64,000 nucleotides of DNA from positions 32,517 through 96,516 of the forward strand of contig NZ_LMDE01000005.1 in NCBI RefSeq assembly GCF_001425025.1, read 5' to 3'. The notes beneath the pieces were generated by a model. That model made no database searches. It was not told the origin of the DNA and was given only the letters and a program-made list of their open reading frames with translations. Position 1 is the stretch's first letter, and each line of letters opens with the position of its first letter. The translations under genes and the position numbers were made by a program. Shown piece by piece: positions 19,842-26,809 of this stretch. The DNA comes from Nocardioides sp. Root122. GTDB lineage: Bacteria > Actinomycetota > Actinomycetes > Propionibacteriales > Nocardioidaceae.

Positions 19842-20709
19842 GGGAACGCTCGTCGACGCCGAGCTGCTCCGGGACTGGCCGCTGCCCGAGCCGGGCACGG
19901 ACAAGGAGGAGCGCGGGCGACTGGTCGTCGTCGGCGGGAGCCGGGACACCCCCGGGGCCGGACTGCTCGCCGCCGAGGCGGCCATGCGGGTCGGTGCCGG
20001 CAAGGTGCGCCTGCTCACCGCCCGCTCCTGCGTCCCGCCGCTCGCCGTGGCGGCACCCGAGCTGATGGTCACCGGCCTCGCCGAGGACGCGTCCGGCAAC
20101 CTCGACGCGACTGAGGCGCCGCTCGTCACGGAGTGCGCGCAGGGCAGCACCGCCGTGCTGCTCGGCCCCGGGTTCATGGATGTCGCGGCCGCCGGTCAGC
20201 TCGTGGCAGCGGTGGTGCCCGACGTGGAGGGCACCGTCGTGCTCGACGCGTTGGCATCGGCGTACGTCACCGGCGACCCGGAGCGGGTGGCGCGCCTCGC
20301 CACGACCGTCGTGCTGACCGTGAACCCCACCGAGCTCGCCAGCTGCCTGGAGCTGGACGAGGACGAGGTGGAGGAGGACCTGGCGGGGCACGCGACGCTG
20401 CTGGCCCGGCGTACCCGTGCCGTGGTGGTGTGTGGAGGGCCGACGAAGTTCGTGGCCCACGGCGACGACCTGTGGCGGGTGGAGGCCGGCAACGCGGGAC
20501 TCGGCACGGCCGGGTCGGGCGACGTGCAGGCAGGCATCGTCACCGGCCTGCTCGGGCGCGGCGCATCGCCGGTCCAGGCAGCAGTGTGGGGTGCCTTCCT
20601 CCACGGTGCCGGTGGTGACCGGCTGGCCGAGCGGGTCGGTCCCGTCGGCTTCCTCGCCCGCGAGCTCCCGGCGGAGCTGCCGGCGCTGCTCGCCCAGCTG
20701 ACCGGCTGA
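19834..20709 (+). CDS. nnrD: ADP-dependent NAD(P)H-hydrate dehydratase (NnrD)
   Basis: Repairs damaged hydrated NAD(P)H, a ribokinase-fold enzyme of 291 residues. Visible are GRLVVVGGSRDTPGAGLLAAEAAMRVGAGKVRL at the N-terminus, TVNPTELA in the middle, and the active-site loop NAGLGTAGSGDVQAG (GSGD) near the C-terminus. Many bacteria fuse this to an epimerase (NnrE) domain. Here the dehydratase stands alone and no epimerase gene is seen nearby. It overlaps the phosphatase gene upstream. Confidence 0.88.
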   Translation: MPEGTLVDAELLRDWPLPEPGTDKEERGRLVVVGGSRDTPGAGLLAAEAAMRVGAGKVRLLTARSCVPPLAVAAPELMVTGLAEDASGNLDATEAPLVTECAQGSTAVLLGPGFMDVAAAGQLVAAVVPDVEGTVVLDALASAYVTGDPERVARLATTVVLTVNPTELASCLELDEDEVEEDLAGHATLLARRTRAVVVCGGPTKFVAHGDDLWRVEAGNAGLGTAGSGDVQAGIVTGLLGRGASPVQAAVWGAFLHGAGGDRLAERVGPVGFLARELPAELPALLAQLTG

Positions 20710-20731
20710 CGTCGTCCACGCAGTGGTCCAG

Positions 20732-20753
20732 ACATGCGTAGTACTGCCGATGT
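20732..20753. promoter_or_regulatory. 22-bp imperfect palindrome upstream of microprotein gene 2
   Basis: Core CATGCGTAGTACTGCCGATG. It agrees with the 18695-18716 palindrome at 18 of 22 positions, with identical outer arms (ACAT...GATGT) and centre ACTGC. It ends 68 bp before the ATG at 20822, as in the first copy. Confidence 0.75.
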
Positions 20754-20773
20754 GGCGCGTCGCCCGCTGCGGG

Positions 20774-20779
20774 GAGACT
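20774..20779 (+). promoter_or_regulatory. Possible -10 element of microprotein gene 2
   Basis: GAGACT in a GAGACTCG block, about 42 bp from the palindrome start, versus 41 bp in the first promoter. Confidence 0.4.
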
Positions 20780-20821
20780 CGGCCAACGACGCAGCGAGGC
20801 GCTGCGGCGGGGGAGGAAGTC

Positions 20822-21010
20822 ATGAGAAGCGTCGTGGGCAGGAGCGCACACGCCGACCAGCTCGAGGCCGAGGTCAGGGACGCCACGTGCTGCGTCGCGA
20901 CCGACCGTTGCTGGTCGTGCGAGGTCAAGCTGGGGGAGGTGCGCGCCGCCCGGCGGGACGCGCTGCTGCACACGATCAGCACGGTCAGGCCGAGGAGGCA
21001 CCACCGATGA
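20822..21010 (+). CDS. Cysteine-rich microprotein, paralog 2
   Basis: 62 residues, paralog of 18785-18970. Conserved are RSAHADQLE-EVRDATCC, then RC-x2-C (C30, C33), VKLxEVRAxRR, HTISxVRPRR. The Cys equivalent to C26 of paralog 1 is missing (ATD instead of SCN), leaving CC-x5-C-x2-C. A strong GGGGGAGGAAG precedes the ATG. Its stop overlaps the ATG of a second small reading frame (ATGA). Function unknown; small metal-binding or redox-sensing protein is inference. Confidence 0.8.
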   Translation: MRSVVGRSAHADQLEAEVRDATCCVATDRCWSCEVKLGEVRAARRDALLHTISTVRPRRHHR

Positions 21011-21129
21011 TGGTGCGCGACGGGGCCGTCGGAGCCGGCAGCGCCGGCCGCGTGCCTACCTCGGTCCTCCGCCCCGACGACCCGCGGCAGGACGACGCCG
21101 CCGCCGAGGACGAGCAGCCACCTCGCTGA
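21007..21129 (+). CDS. Small coupled reading frame after microprotein 2
   Basis: 40 codons, not recognised. The product begins MMVRDGAVGAGSAGR and ends in an acidic stretch, AAAEDEQPPR. Support for it being real: its ATG overlaps the preceding stop by 4 bp, and GAGGAGG lies about 9 nt upstream. Against: it is short, compositionally simple, and the first microprotein copy has no equivalent. Confidence 0.4.
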   Translation: MMVRDGAVGAGSAGRVPTSVLRPDDPRQDDAAAEDEQPPR

Positions 21130-21161
21130 GGGCTGCGCGCATGCCGCAGCCGGTGGATGGG

Positions 21162-21167
21162 TAGCGT
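21162..21167 (+). promoter_or_regulatory. -10 element of the ERCC4 nuclease gene (leaderless)
   Basis: TAGCGT, 6 nt before the GTG at 21174. Confidence 0.5.
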
Positions 21168-21173
21168 CGAGGG

Positions 21174-22049
21174 GTGCACGAGACGGGCCCGGTGCTGGTC
21201 GACCACCGCGAACGCAACAGCGTGGTCCCCGCGGCGCTCGCTGCCGCCGGCCTCGAGGTGCAGCTCGCCGACCTGCCCGTCGGCGACTACGTGCTCGGCC
21301 ACCACCTGGCGGTCGAGCGCAAGGGGGCCGCCGACCTCGGCGCCTCGATCCGCGACGGTCGGCTCTTCGACCAGGCCGTACGCCTGCAGGCGGCGTTCCC
21401 GCTGGCCGTGCTCCTGGTCGAGGGTGAGCCGCGCATCGCGGAAGACGCGTGGCGCGGCGCGGTCTGCCGGCTCATCGAGGACGGGTTCACCGTGCTGCAC
21501 AGCCTCGACGCCGACGACAGCGCCGCCTGGGTCGTACGACTCGCCAAGCGTGCGCGACGAACCGCGTCCACGGTCCGCAACGAGGGCCCCCGTCGCGCAC
21601 CTCGCCATCCGTCCGCCCAGGCCGAGGTGATGCTGTCGGTCGTGCCCGGGATCAGCCCGACGATGGCCCGCAGCCTCCTGTCGGCGTACGGCAGCCTGGC
21701 CGCCATCGCCGCCGCGGACGACCTCCGGCGCCACCCCGGCATCGGACCGGTGCTGGCCGCGCGGCTCACCGAGGCGCTCGGCGCCGACCACGTCGGGCAC
21801 GCCGACCGCGAGCCCGAGCCCGGACGAGCTCCTCGTGGTTCGCGCTCACTGCGACGCTGGGCGCTCACGTCCGCTGTAGACCCGGAGGGGGAGGCCGAGT
21901 CCTACGACCGCAAGGCCATCGCGCTGCGTGCCCTGCGGAGCGCGGCGGAGGGGACCCAGCTCATCGACACGCTCACGGGCGAGGTGGTCGCCGAGGCGGA
22001 TGCGGCAGCCGAGCTCGCCCCGACGGGGTCGACTAGGGTCTCAGGATGA
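21174..22049 (+). CDS. ERCC4 (XPF/Mus81-type) nuclease domain protein with HhH region
   Basis: 291 residues. The nuclease core shows DHRE at residues 10-13 and the catalytic V-ERK-x3-D motif (E48 R49 K50, D54). Helix-hairpin-helix-like repeats follow at about 155-200 (VVPGISPTMARSLL; HPGIGPVLAARL), so the domain order matches eukaryotic and archaeal XPF/Mus81/Hef nucleases, which cut branched or flapped DNA. A further 75-residue C-terminal extension is unrecognised. No helicase domain is fused. The GTG start is set by a -10 box 6 nt upstream. The 3' end overlaps the next gene by 4 bp. Confidence 0.85.
   Translation: MHETGPVLVDHRERNSVVPAALAAAGLEVQLADLPVGDYVLGHHLAVERKGAADLGASIRDGRLFDQAVRLQAAFPLAVLLVEGEPRIAEDAWRGAVCRLIEDGFTVLHSLDADDSAAWVVRLAKRARRTASTVRNEGPRRAPRHPSAQAEVMLSVVPGISPTMARSLLSAYGSLAAIAAADDLRRHPGIGPVLAARLTEALGADHVGHADREPEPGRAPRGSRSLRRWALTSAVDPEGEAESYDRKAIALRALRSAAEGTQLIDTLTGEVVAEADAAAELAPTGSTRVSG
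22034..22039 (+). promoter_or_regulatory. -10 element of the GAF-ANTAR gene (leaderless)
   Basis: TAGGGT, 6 nt before the ATG at 22046, inside the last codons of the nuclease gene. Confidence 0.5.
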
Positions 22050-22729
22050 CCGACGACGCCCGGATGCTCGAGGCTTCCCAACGACTCGCGGCCGCGCTGC
22101 GGCCAGGTGACCTCGACGCGACGCTGACCAACATCACCGCCGCAGCCGTCGAGGTCCTTCCCGAGGTGACGGCCAGCAGCATCACGGTCAAGCACGCGGA
22201 CGGGCGGCTCGAGACCTTTGCCCCGACGGCCGGCGTCCTGCGCGAGGTCGATGCCGCGCAGTACGAGTTCCAGGAGGGACCCTGCTACGAGGCCGCCGTC
22301 GACAGCGTGCACGTCACCTCTCCCGACCTCCGCACGGATGAGCGGTTCCCCCGCTACGCACCGGTGGCGCTCAGCGCGGGCTTCCGGGCCCAGGCGGGCA
22401 TCCGGCTCTTCGACGCCAAGACCTCCAACGGCGCCCTCAACCTCTACTCGGACACCGTCGGGGCCTTCCAGGACCTCTCCGTCCTCTCCCAGTTGTTCGT
22501 CCACCAGGCAACCGTGGCCCTCGACTACGCACGGCAGATCGACCAGCTGCAGGAGGCGGTGACGAGCCGCCAGATCATCGGCCAGGCGGTCGGCATCGTG
22601 ATGGAGCGCTACGGCGTCGACGAGGCGCGGGCGTTCGGGTTCCTCACGCGTCTGTCGAGCCACCAGAACCTCAAGCTCCGGCTCGTGGCAGAACGCCTCA
22701 TCCAGGCCACGGGCGAGTCCGTGCAGTAG
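22046..22729 (+). CDS. GAF and ANTAR domain RNA-binding antiterminator regulator
   Basis: 227 residues. An N-terminal GAF sensor domain (about residues 20-160; EGPCYEAAVDS, RYAPVALSAGFRAQAGIRLF) is followed by a C-terminal ANTAR RNA-binding domain, with helix SRQIIGQAVGIVMERYGVDEARAF and the A/F-x3-L pattern LTRLSSHQNLKLRLVAERL. Proteins of this architecture bind paired hairpins to prevent transcription termination. Target and ligand are unknown. It overlaps the ERCC4 gene by 4 bp but has its own promoter. Confidence 0.92.
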   Translation: MTDDARMLEASQRLAAALRPGDLDATLTNITAAAVEVLPEVTASSITVKHADGRLETFAPTAGVLREVDAAQYEFQEGPCYEAAVDSVHVTSPDLRTDERFPRYAPVALSAGFRAQAGIRLFDAKTSNGALNLYSDTVGAFQDLSVLSQLFVHQATVALDYARQIDQLQEAVTSRQIIGQAVGIVMERYGVDEARAFGFLTRLSSHQNLKLRLVAERLIQATGESVQ

Positions 22730-22801
22730 TCGTCCGGCGCGCCACTCGTCCGGTGTGGGCCGGGACTCCGAAACGTCCTCGCAACCGAGGTGCCGACCTC
22801 G

Positions 22802-22807
22802 TAGCCT
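22802..22807 (+). promoter_or_regulatory. -10 element upstream of the frameshifted gene
   Basis: TAGCCT, 6 nt before the GTG at 22814. The promoter is intact although the gene is not. Confidence 0.45.
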
Positions 22808-22813
22808 CGCATC

Positions 22814-23298
22814 GTGACTCCTGAGGACGTGCGCGTGCTGGCTCGGTCGGCGCCCGAGCGCTGGTCCGAGCTCGAGCTCGTCCACCGGTCGGACCACGTC
22901 GACGTACGTGCGACGCTCCGGCACGGTGAGCTGCACGCCACGCGCCTGGGCGACGGACACCGCATCCACGAGGTCGGCGATGCTCGATCCCTACGAGCTC
23001 GGTGACGGGGTCACGATCACAGACGTCCGCAGGGAGCATCTCTTCGGTCGTCCCACCGTGGCCTTCGTCGCCCACGCCGTCCCGGGATACGACCCCGTCT
23101 GCTCGTGCTGCCCGCTCGTGCAGTCGGAGGTGTCCCAGCGTCTCGGAGCACGGCGACGACTGGCGTCCGCGACCCGGCGAGCTGCCGGACGGTGTCGACA
23201 TGGCGCTCGACCTCGCCGTCGGCATCGTCGTCAGCAGCCGGCAGCGCGGCGGGTCCCGCGGCCACTGGTTCACCAACGAGATCACCCGAGTTGTCTGA
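22814..23298 (+). pseudogene. Double-frameshifted hypothetical gene
   Basis: Three coding pieces in three successive frames read as one protein. Piece 1 is from 22814 (begins MTPEDVRVLARSAPERW, ends ...GHRIHEVGD). Piece 2 is from about 22980 (MLDPYELGDGVTITDVRREH, with CSCCPLVQSE). Piece 3 runs from about 23145 to the stop at 23298 (HGDDWRPRPGELPDGVDM, ending WFTNEITRVV). Joined length is about 160 residues. The family is not recognised. Sequencing error at two points is the alternative. A diverged copy of its 3' end lies at 24018-24092. Confidence 0.65.
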
Positions 23299-23345
23299 CT
23301 GGGGGGAGCGGCCGTGATGGACGGATCAGCCACGTCCCGGTCGAG

Positions 23346-23351
23346 TAGATT
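23346..23351 (+). promoter_or_regulatory. -10 element of phosphatase gene 2
   Basis: TAGATT, 8 nt before the GTG at 23360. Confidence 0.45.
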
Positions 23352-23359
23352 CCGCTGGT

Positions 23360-23926
23360 GTGAGGTCCCTCGTTGTGGTCAGGCACTCGATGACCCGCAA
23401 GGGCCGCCCGGCCACGGACTCCGGTTCGCACTTGTCGTCGGAGGGCGTGCGGTCGGCACGCGCGCTCGGTGACGAGCTCCCGGCCTTCGCCCACGTGGCC
23501 GTCGGTGACCAGCCTCGTCACCTCGAGACCGCCGTGGCTCTGGGGTGTGCCGTCGACGAGCGGATCGCATGGCCGTCCGGGTACGTCGACCGGGTGGTCG
23601 CGCACCACGACCAGTGGGCGTGGGCGGAGCCGTTCCGCACGTACGCCGAGCTGCTGGCCAGCAGCTCCGCCCTCGCCGAGATGGCCGAGGCGCACCTGGC
23701 GCACTGGCACCGCATGCTCAGTGGCGTGGGCGACGACGCGGCTGTCCTCGTCGTGTCGTCCGGTGGTTCGATCGAACCGGTGCTCGTCGCTGCGATGCCG
23801 GATGACGACCACGCATCGTGGGGGAGCGCCTTCCACCACCTCGAAGGAGCCCGTCTCTCGTGGGACGGCCATCGCTTCCGGTCCCGTCAGATGATCCGGC
23901 GGGGGCGAGCTCCAGCGCCGGCGTGA
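23360..23926 (+). CDS. Histidine phosphatase-like protein with altered RHG motif
   Basis: 188 residues, phosphoglycerate-mutase-like fold. The motif that is normally RHG reads VVVRHSMTRKGRPATDSG, so the catalytic His is kept and Gly is replaced by Ser. Later parts VAVGDQPRHLETA and VLVVSSGGSIEPVLVAA match the family topology, but the second catalytic His (usually in a THG-like turn) reads SGG. Activity is therefore doubtful and a non-catalytic role is possible. It sits between two degenerate copies of one gene. Confidence 0.7.
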   Translation: MRSLVVVRHSMTRKGRPATDSGSHLSSEGVRSARALGDELPAFAHVAVGDQPRHLETAVALGCAVDERIAWPSGYVDRVVAHHDQWAWAEPFRTYAELLASSSALAEMAEAHLAHWHRMLSGVGDDAAVLVVSSGGSIEPVLVAAMPDDDHASWGSAFHHLEGARLSWDGHRFRSRQMIRRGRAPAPA

Positions 23927-24017
23927 CGTCCGGGACGCGAGCCGAGCCGCGGTTCAGCCCGAGGAGCGCGGCAGTGCAACGGTCCCGCGCGGCGTCATCG
24001 GCACACCGGGGGACACC

Positions 24018-24092
24018 ATCGTCGTCAGAATCCGGCAGCGTGGGGGATCCCGCGGCCAGTGGTTCACCAACGAGATCATCCGCGCCGTCTCG
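24018..24092 (+). pseudogene. Remnant duplicate of the 22814 gene 3' end
   Basis: Aligns with 23224-23298 without gaps and agrees at about 60 of 75 positions by eye. It encodes IVVRIRQRGG then WFTNEIIRAV, against IVVSSRQRGG and WFTNEITRVV in the first copy. No upstream portion of the gene is recognisable, and no stop occurs at the matching position. Confidence 0.6.
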
Positions 24093-24105
24093 AGCCCACC
24101 CGGGG

Positions 24106-25278
24106 TCAATCGGGGAGCACCAGGCGAGCGAAGTGCGGTGGATAGAGCCTTGGGTCACCACACACGGCAGCCAGGTCCTGGTTGTTGCGGCTCCAGGAGA
24201 TCACGACGGTGCCTCGGCGAGGAAGCAGCTCGGGATGCGCGAGCGGCATGTAGCGCAGCTCGCCGCGACGCTCGTTGCAGGCGAGACGTCCCACGACCTC
24301 GGGACTCGCGAAGGGGCCCCGTGGGCTTGATCCCGACCAGAGGACCAGGTCGGTGCCCAGGAACTCGTCCCGTTTGCTGAAGGCCCACCACCGCCCACCA
24401 GAGCGGAACACGCTCAGGGTCTGCGAGACGCCGCCCACCTCGGGGATGAGAGGTGCCGCGCTCTCGGGATCTGTGTTCCAGGTAGTGCCATCCCAGTAGC
24501 GCCACCGGGACTGGACCTCCACGTCCTCCACCCGCATGCGTGCCACGCGCAGGGCGAACCCGTGGATCCCGGTCAGCGGCCGTGTGGAGGTGCCATAGAG
24601 GTAGGCCCAGCGCCGGGTCAGCGCTGCTGCGGCGCCCCAGGCCGGACGATGCGGATCGCGCCGGTCCGCACCGAGCTCGCGCACTGCCTCGAGCGACACT
24701 CCCGAGGGAGACACCGAGAAGCGTGCGATCGCCGGACCCAGGACCGCGAAGCCGAAAGGGCCGTCCGACACCGTATGCACGCGCTGTGTGAGGACGTACA
24801 AGTGGCCCACTCCGTCCCTGTCCGCCCAGAAGGCCGACATGGGCCAGTAGCCGACGCCGTCTGACCGCTCGGGGATCAGTGACGAGTTGTCGGGTCCGTG
24901 GAGGACTCGTACGCAGCCCGGCCGGAACAGCAGTGCCGAGTTGCGCACCAGGTCCGGTCGTTCGTCTGCGCCCACCCGAAGCGTGTCGGCGAAGAACCAC
25001 AGCCGGCCGCGATCGGGCAAGGTGACATCCACACCGACGTCACCGCCAAGGAAGTCAGCCGTACCGGGCGACGAGCGCACGAAGCGGTTGAGCGCCTGCA
25101 CCGAGTCCAGCGGGCCGATGGCCACGCAGGCAGGCTCACGGGAGCTCGGATCCGCCGCGGAGGGTTGCTCGACCGCCGTGGACCGCAGCAGGACTCCGGA
25201 CAAGCCCACCAGCACACCCAGCGCCATTAGGCGCCGACCCCACGCGGGTGCCCGGTGCCGCCGAGTCGGCGAGGTCAC
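24106..25278 (-). CDS. Exported propeller-like protein (DUF4185-like)
   Basis: 390 residues from the chosen start. A basic N-terminus (TSPTRRHRAPAWGRR) and hydrophobic helix (MALGVLVGLSGVLLRS) form a signal or anchor. The rest has repeated aromatic strands: RGRLWFFADTLRVG, GYWPMSAFWADRDGVGHLYVL, AWGAAAALTRRWAYLYGTST, RWWAFSKRDEFLGTDLVLW. This resembles DUF4185 or five-bladed glycosidase-like propellers. No catalytic residues can be assigned. An upstream in-frame GTG at 25329 is possible; I prefer 25278 because AGGAA lies before it and the signal then starts cleanly. Confidence 0.65.
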   Translation of the reverse strand: MTSPTRRHRAPAWGRRLMALGVLVGLSGVLLRSTAVEQPSAADPSSREPACVAIGPLDSVQALNRFVRSSPGTADFLGGDVGVDVTLPDRGRLWFFADTLRVGADERPDLVRNSALLFRPGCVRVLHGPDNSSLIPERSDGVGYWPMSAFWADRDGVGHLYVLTQRVHTVSDGPFGFAVLGPAIARFSVSPSGVSLEAVRELGADRRDPHRPAWGAAAALTRRWAYLYGTSTRPLTGIHGFALRVARMRVEDVEVQSRWRYWDGTTWNTDPESAAPLIPEVGGVSQTLSVFRSGGRWWAFSKRDEFLGTDLVLWSGSSPRGPFASPEVVGRLACNERRGELRYMPLAHPELLPRRGTVVISWSRNNQDLAAVCGDPRLYPPHFARLVLPD

Positions 25279-25372
25279 GAGAGGACTCACTTCCTGCAGG
25301 TTCTCCCAGCAATGTAGGCCCACCCGCACCCGGCGGGCTGGGGTCCTCCGACCCCCGGCTCCCGGGACCTTT

Positions 25373-25834
25373 TCAGCAGGCAGGACTGCCGTCGTCGTGA
25401 AGCCCGACCTTCGTTCGGACGACAGGGCCTCCCTGCCTCGCCATCATGTCGTCATAGAGCCAGAAGCCGTCCAGGTACGGGTCATCGCACTCAACGCCGA
25501 GATCAAACACCTGATGACCGTCGTCGGCAGCGCATCCGTAGTAGGGCACTGGGAACTGAGCGCCGAGTTGCCAAACTTCATCGCAAGGTCGCTCTTCGAC
25601 GATCGCCGCCTGGGAGAGCTCGGCGCAAGGGTCGTCTCGCTCGCGGGAGGACGCGGAGTCCAGATCCTCGGCGGCGGACCCCACCACGAGGCACTCGACG
25701 GTCTCACGTGGTTTGTCAGCCAGACCGCCTGCTGCGCCGGAGCTGTCGGATGCGTCCGAGCAACCAGAGGACGCGCCAAGAACGACGACCAAGCCGCCGC
25801 ACGACAGGGCGCGACGCGCCGAGGGCATCTTCAT
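25373..25834 (-). CDS. Small lipoprotein
   Basis: 153 residues with a lipoprotein signal: MKMPSARRALSCGGLVVVLG followed by the lipobox ASSGC, so Cys would be acylated and the protein anchored outside the membrane. The mature part is acidic with several Cys (ECLVV, DDPCAELSQ, RPCDEVWQ, YYGCAADDG, VECDDPYLDGFW). Family not recognised. The ATG at 25834 is preceded by AAGGGAGC at good spacing. It is upstream of, and in the same direction as, the propeller-like gene. Confidence 0.7.
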   Translation of the reverse strand: MKMPSARRALSCGGLVVVLGASSGCSDASDSSGAAGGLADKPRETVECLVVGSAAEDLDSASSRERDDPCAELSQAAIVEERPCDEVWQLGAQFPVPYYGCAADDGHQVFDLGVECDDPYLDGFWLYDDMMARQGGPVVRTKVGLHDDGSPAC

Positions 25835-26125
25835 GGTCGCTCCCTTCGCTCGAACGAGCTGCAGCGTAGTTGCCCGTCGCGCTGAGTATCCGGATCCGCT
25901 GCCGGGATGGTGGATGTTCGTGGCGCCGAGTGACTCCAACGAATGGCCTCAGGCGGTCGGCCCTGGCGAAACGACAGGCTGACCATCCGGACCTGATGCA
26001 ATTTCCGTCGCTGCGGTCAGACGGGCGGGTGCTGGCTGAAGCGATCGACTGAGGTCCACACGATGGACCAGGCACTCGTCCTCCGCGACGTGTGCGGTCC
26101 GCACGAGCTCGCTCGAGCCGCGAGG
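25835..26125. other. Intergenic stretch without a recognisable gene
   Basis: About 290 bases between the lipoprotein start and the end of the NAD(P)-binding gene. Apart from the lipoprotein promoter (TACGCT at 25863-25868 on the minus strand) and a short palindrome CTCGAACGAG near its edge, I see nothing supportable in it. Confidence 0.5.
25863..25868 (-). promoter_or_regulatory. -10 element of the lipoprotein gene
   Basis: TACGCT on the minus strand, 28 nt before the ATG at 25834, leaving a short leader that contains the ribosome binding site. Confidence 0.4.
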
Positions 26126-26776
26126 TCAGAGCGAGGCGAGCCAGGTGTCGATCGGGACCTCGCCGTCGCCGAAGACGAGCGTCTTGCCGTGGGCGCGCGG
26201 GTCGCCGAGCACGGCGGTCGCGACCTGGGCCACGAGCTCTCGCGACGTGGTGTCGCCATCGCCGAAGGTGGCGTCCGGGTTGACCGCCTTGCCGCCGGGC
26301 TCGAGGGTGAGCGTGCCGGGCGCCAGGATCGTCCAGTCGAGGCCGGTCCCACGGAGGTGCTCATCGGCGGCGATCTTCGCGTCCTGGTAGGGCCGGAACG
26401 GGTTGTCCTCGGGCACGAGCGCGTCGGTCGTGGAGCCGGAGAACGACACCATCACGTAGCGGCTCGCGCCTGCGGTCGCGGCCGCGTCCATCGAGCGGAT
26501 CGCGGCGTCGCGGTCGACGGCGTACGTCCGCTCGCGGCTGCCGCCGCCCGCGCCTGCCGACCAGATGACCGCGTCCTGGCCGGCGAGCTGCTCGGCCAGT
26601 GCCGCCTCGTCGGCGTCCTCGACCGAGGCCACGAGCGCGCGGGCACCGGTGGCCTCGACGTCCGCTGCGTGGTCGGGATTGCGGATGACCGAGGTGACCT
26701 CGTGCCCCGCCTCCACGAGCATGGGCGCCAGGAGCAGCGCGATCTTGCCGTGTCCGCCGATGATGGTGACTCGCAT
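26126..26776 (-). CDS. NAD(P)-binding atypical short-chain dehydrogenase
   Basis: 216 residues, Rossmann fold of the NmrA/YwnB-like atypical SDR group. The nucleotide loop is TIIGGHGKIALLLAP at the N-terminus, followed by VIRNPDHAADVE, DAVIWSAGAGGG, and RYVMVSFSGS. The usual YxxxK is replaced by PYQDAKIAADEHL. These proteins often act as redox sensors or epimerases; the substrate is unknown. The ATG is supported by a TAGCGT -10 box 7 nt upstream. It is divergent from the kinase-like gene at 26810. Confidence 0.82.
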   Translation of the reverse strand: MRVTIIGGHGKIALLLAPMLVEAGHEVTSVIRNPDHAADVEATGARALVASVEDADEAALAEQLAGQDAVIWSAGAGGGSRERTYAVDRDAAIRSMDAAATAGASRYVMVSFSGSTTDALVPEDNPFRPYQDAKIAADEHLRGTGLDWTILAPGTLTLEPGGKAVNPDATFGDGDTTSRELVAQVATAVLGDPRAHGKTLVFGDGEVPIDTWLASL

Positions 26777-26783
26777 GGTCCCG

Positions 26784-26789
26784 ACGCTA
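26784..26789 (-). promoter_or_regulatory. -10 element of the SDR gene (leaderless)
   Basis: TAGCGT on the minus strand, 7 nt before the ATG at 26776. It is back-to-back with the plus-strand -10 at 26798. Confidence 0.5.
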
Positions 26790-26797
26790 CACACGGC

Positions 26798-26803
26798 TAG
26801 GTT
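26798..26803 (+). promoter_or_regulatory. -10 element of the APH-like gene (leaderless)
   Basis: TAGGTT, 6 nt before the GTG at 26810. Confidence 0.5.
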
Positions 26804-26809
26804 GGCGCG

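Noticed and set aside
23818..24330. A plus-strand frame of 170 codons running through the phosphatase 3' end and the remnant copy
   Set aside because: Ser/Arg-rich composition, overlaps the phosphatase gene and is out of frame with the remnant.
26001..26060. Possible small protein gene in the 25.9-26.1 kb gap
   Set aside because: No start with a ribosome binding site or family likeness; composition is ordinary.
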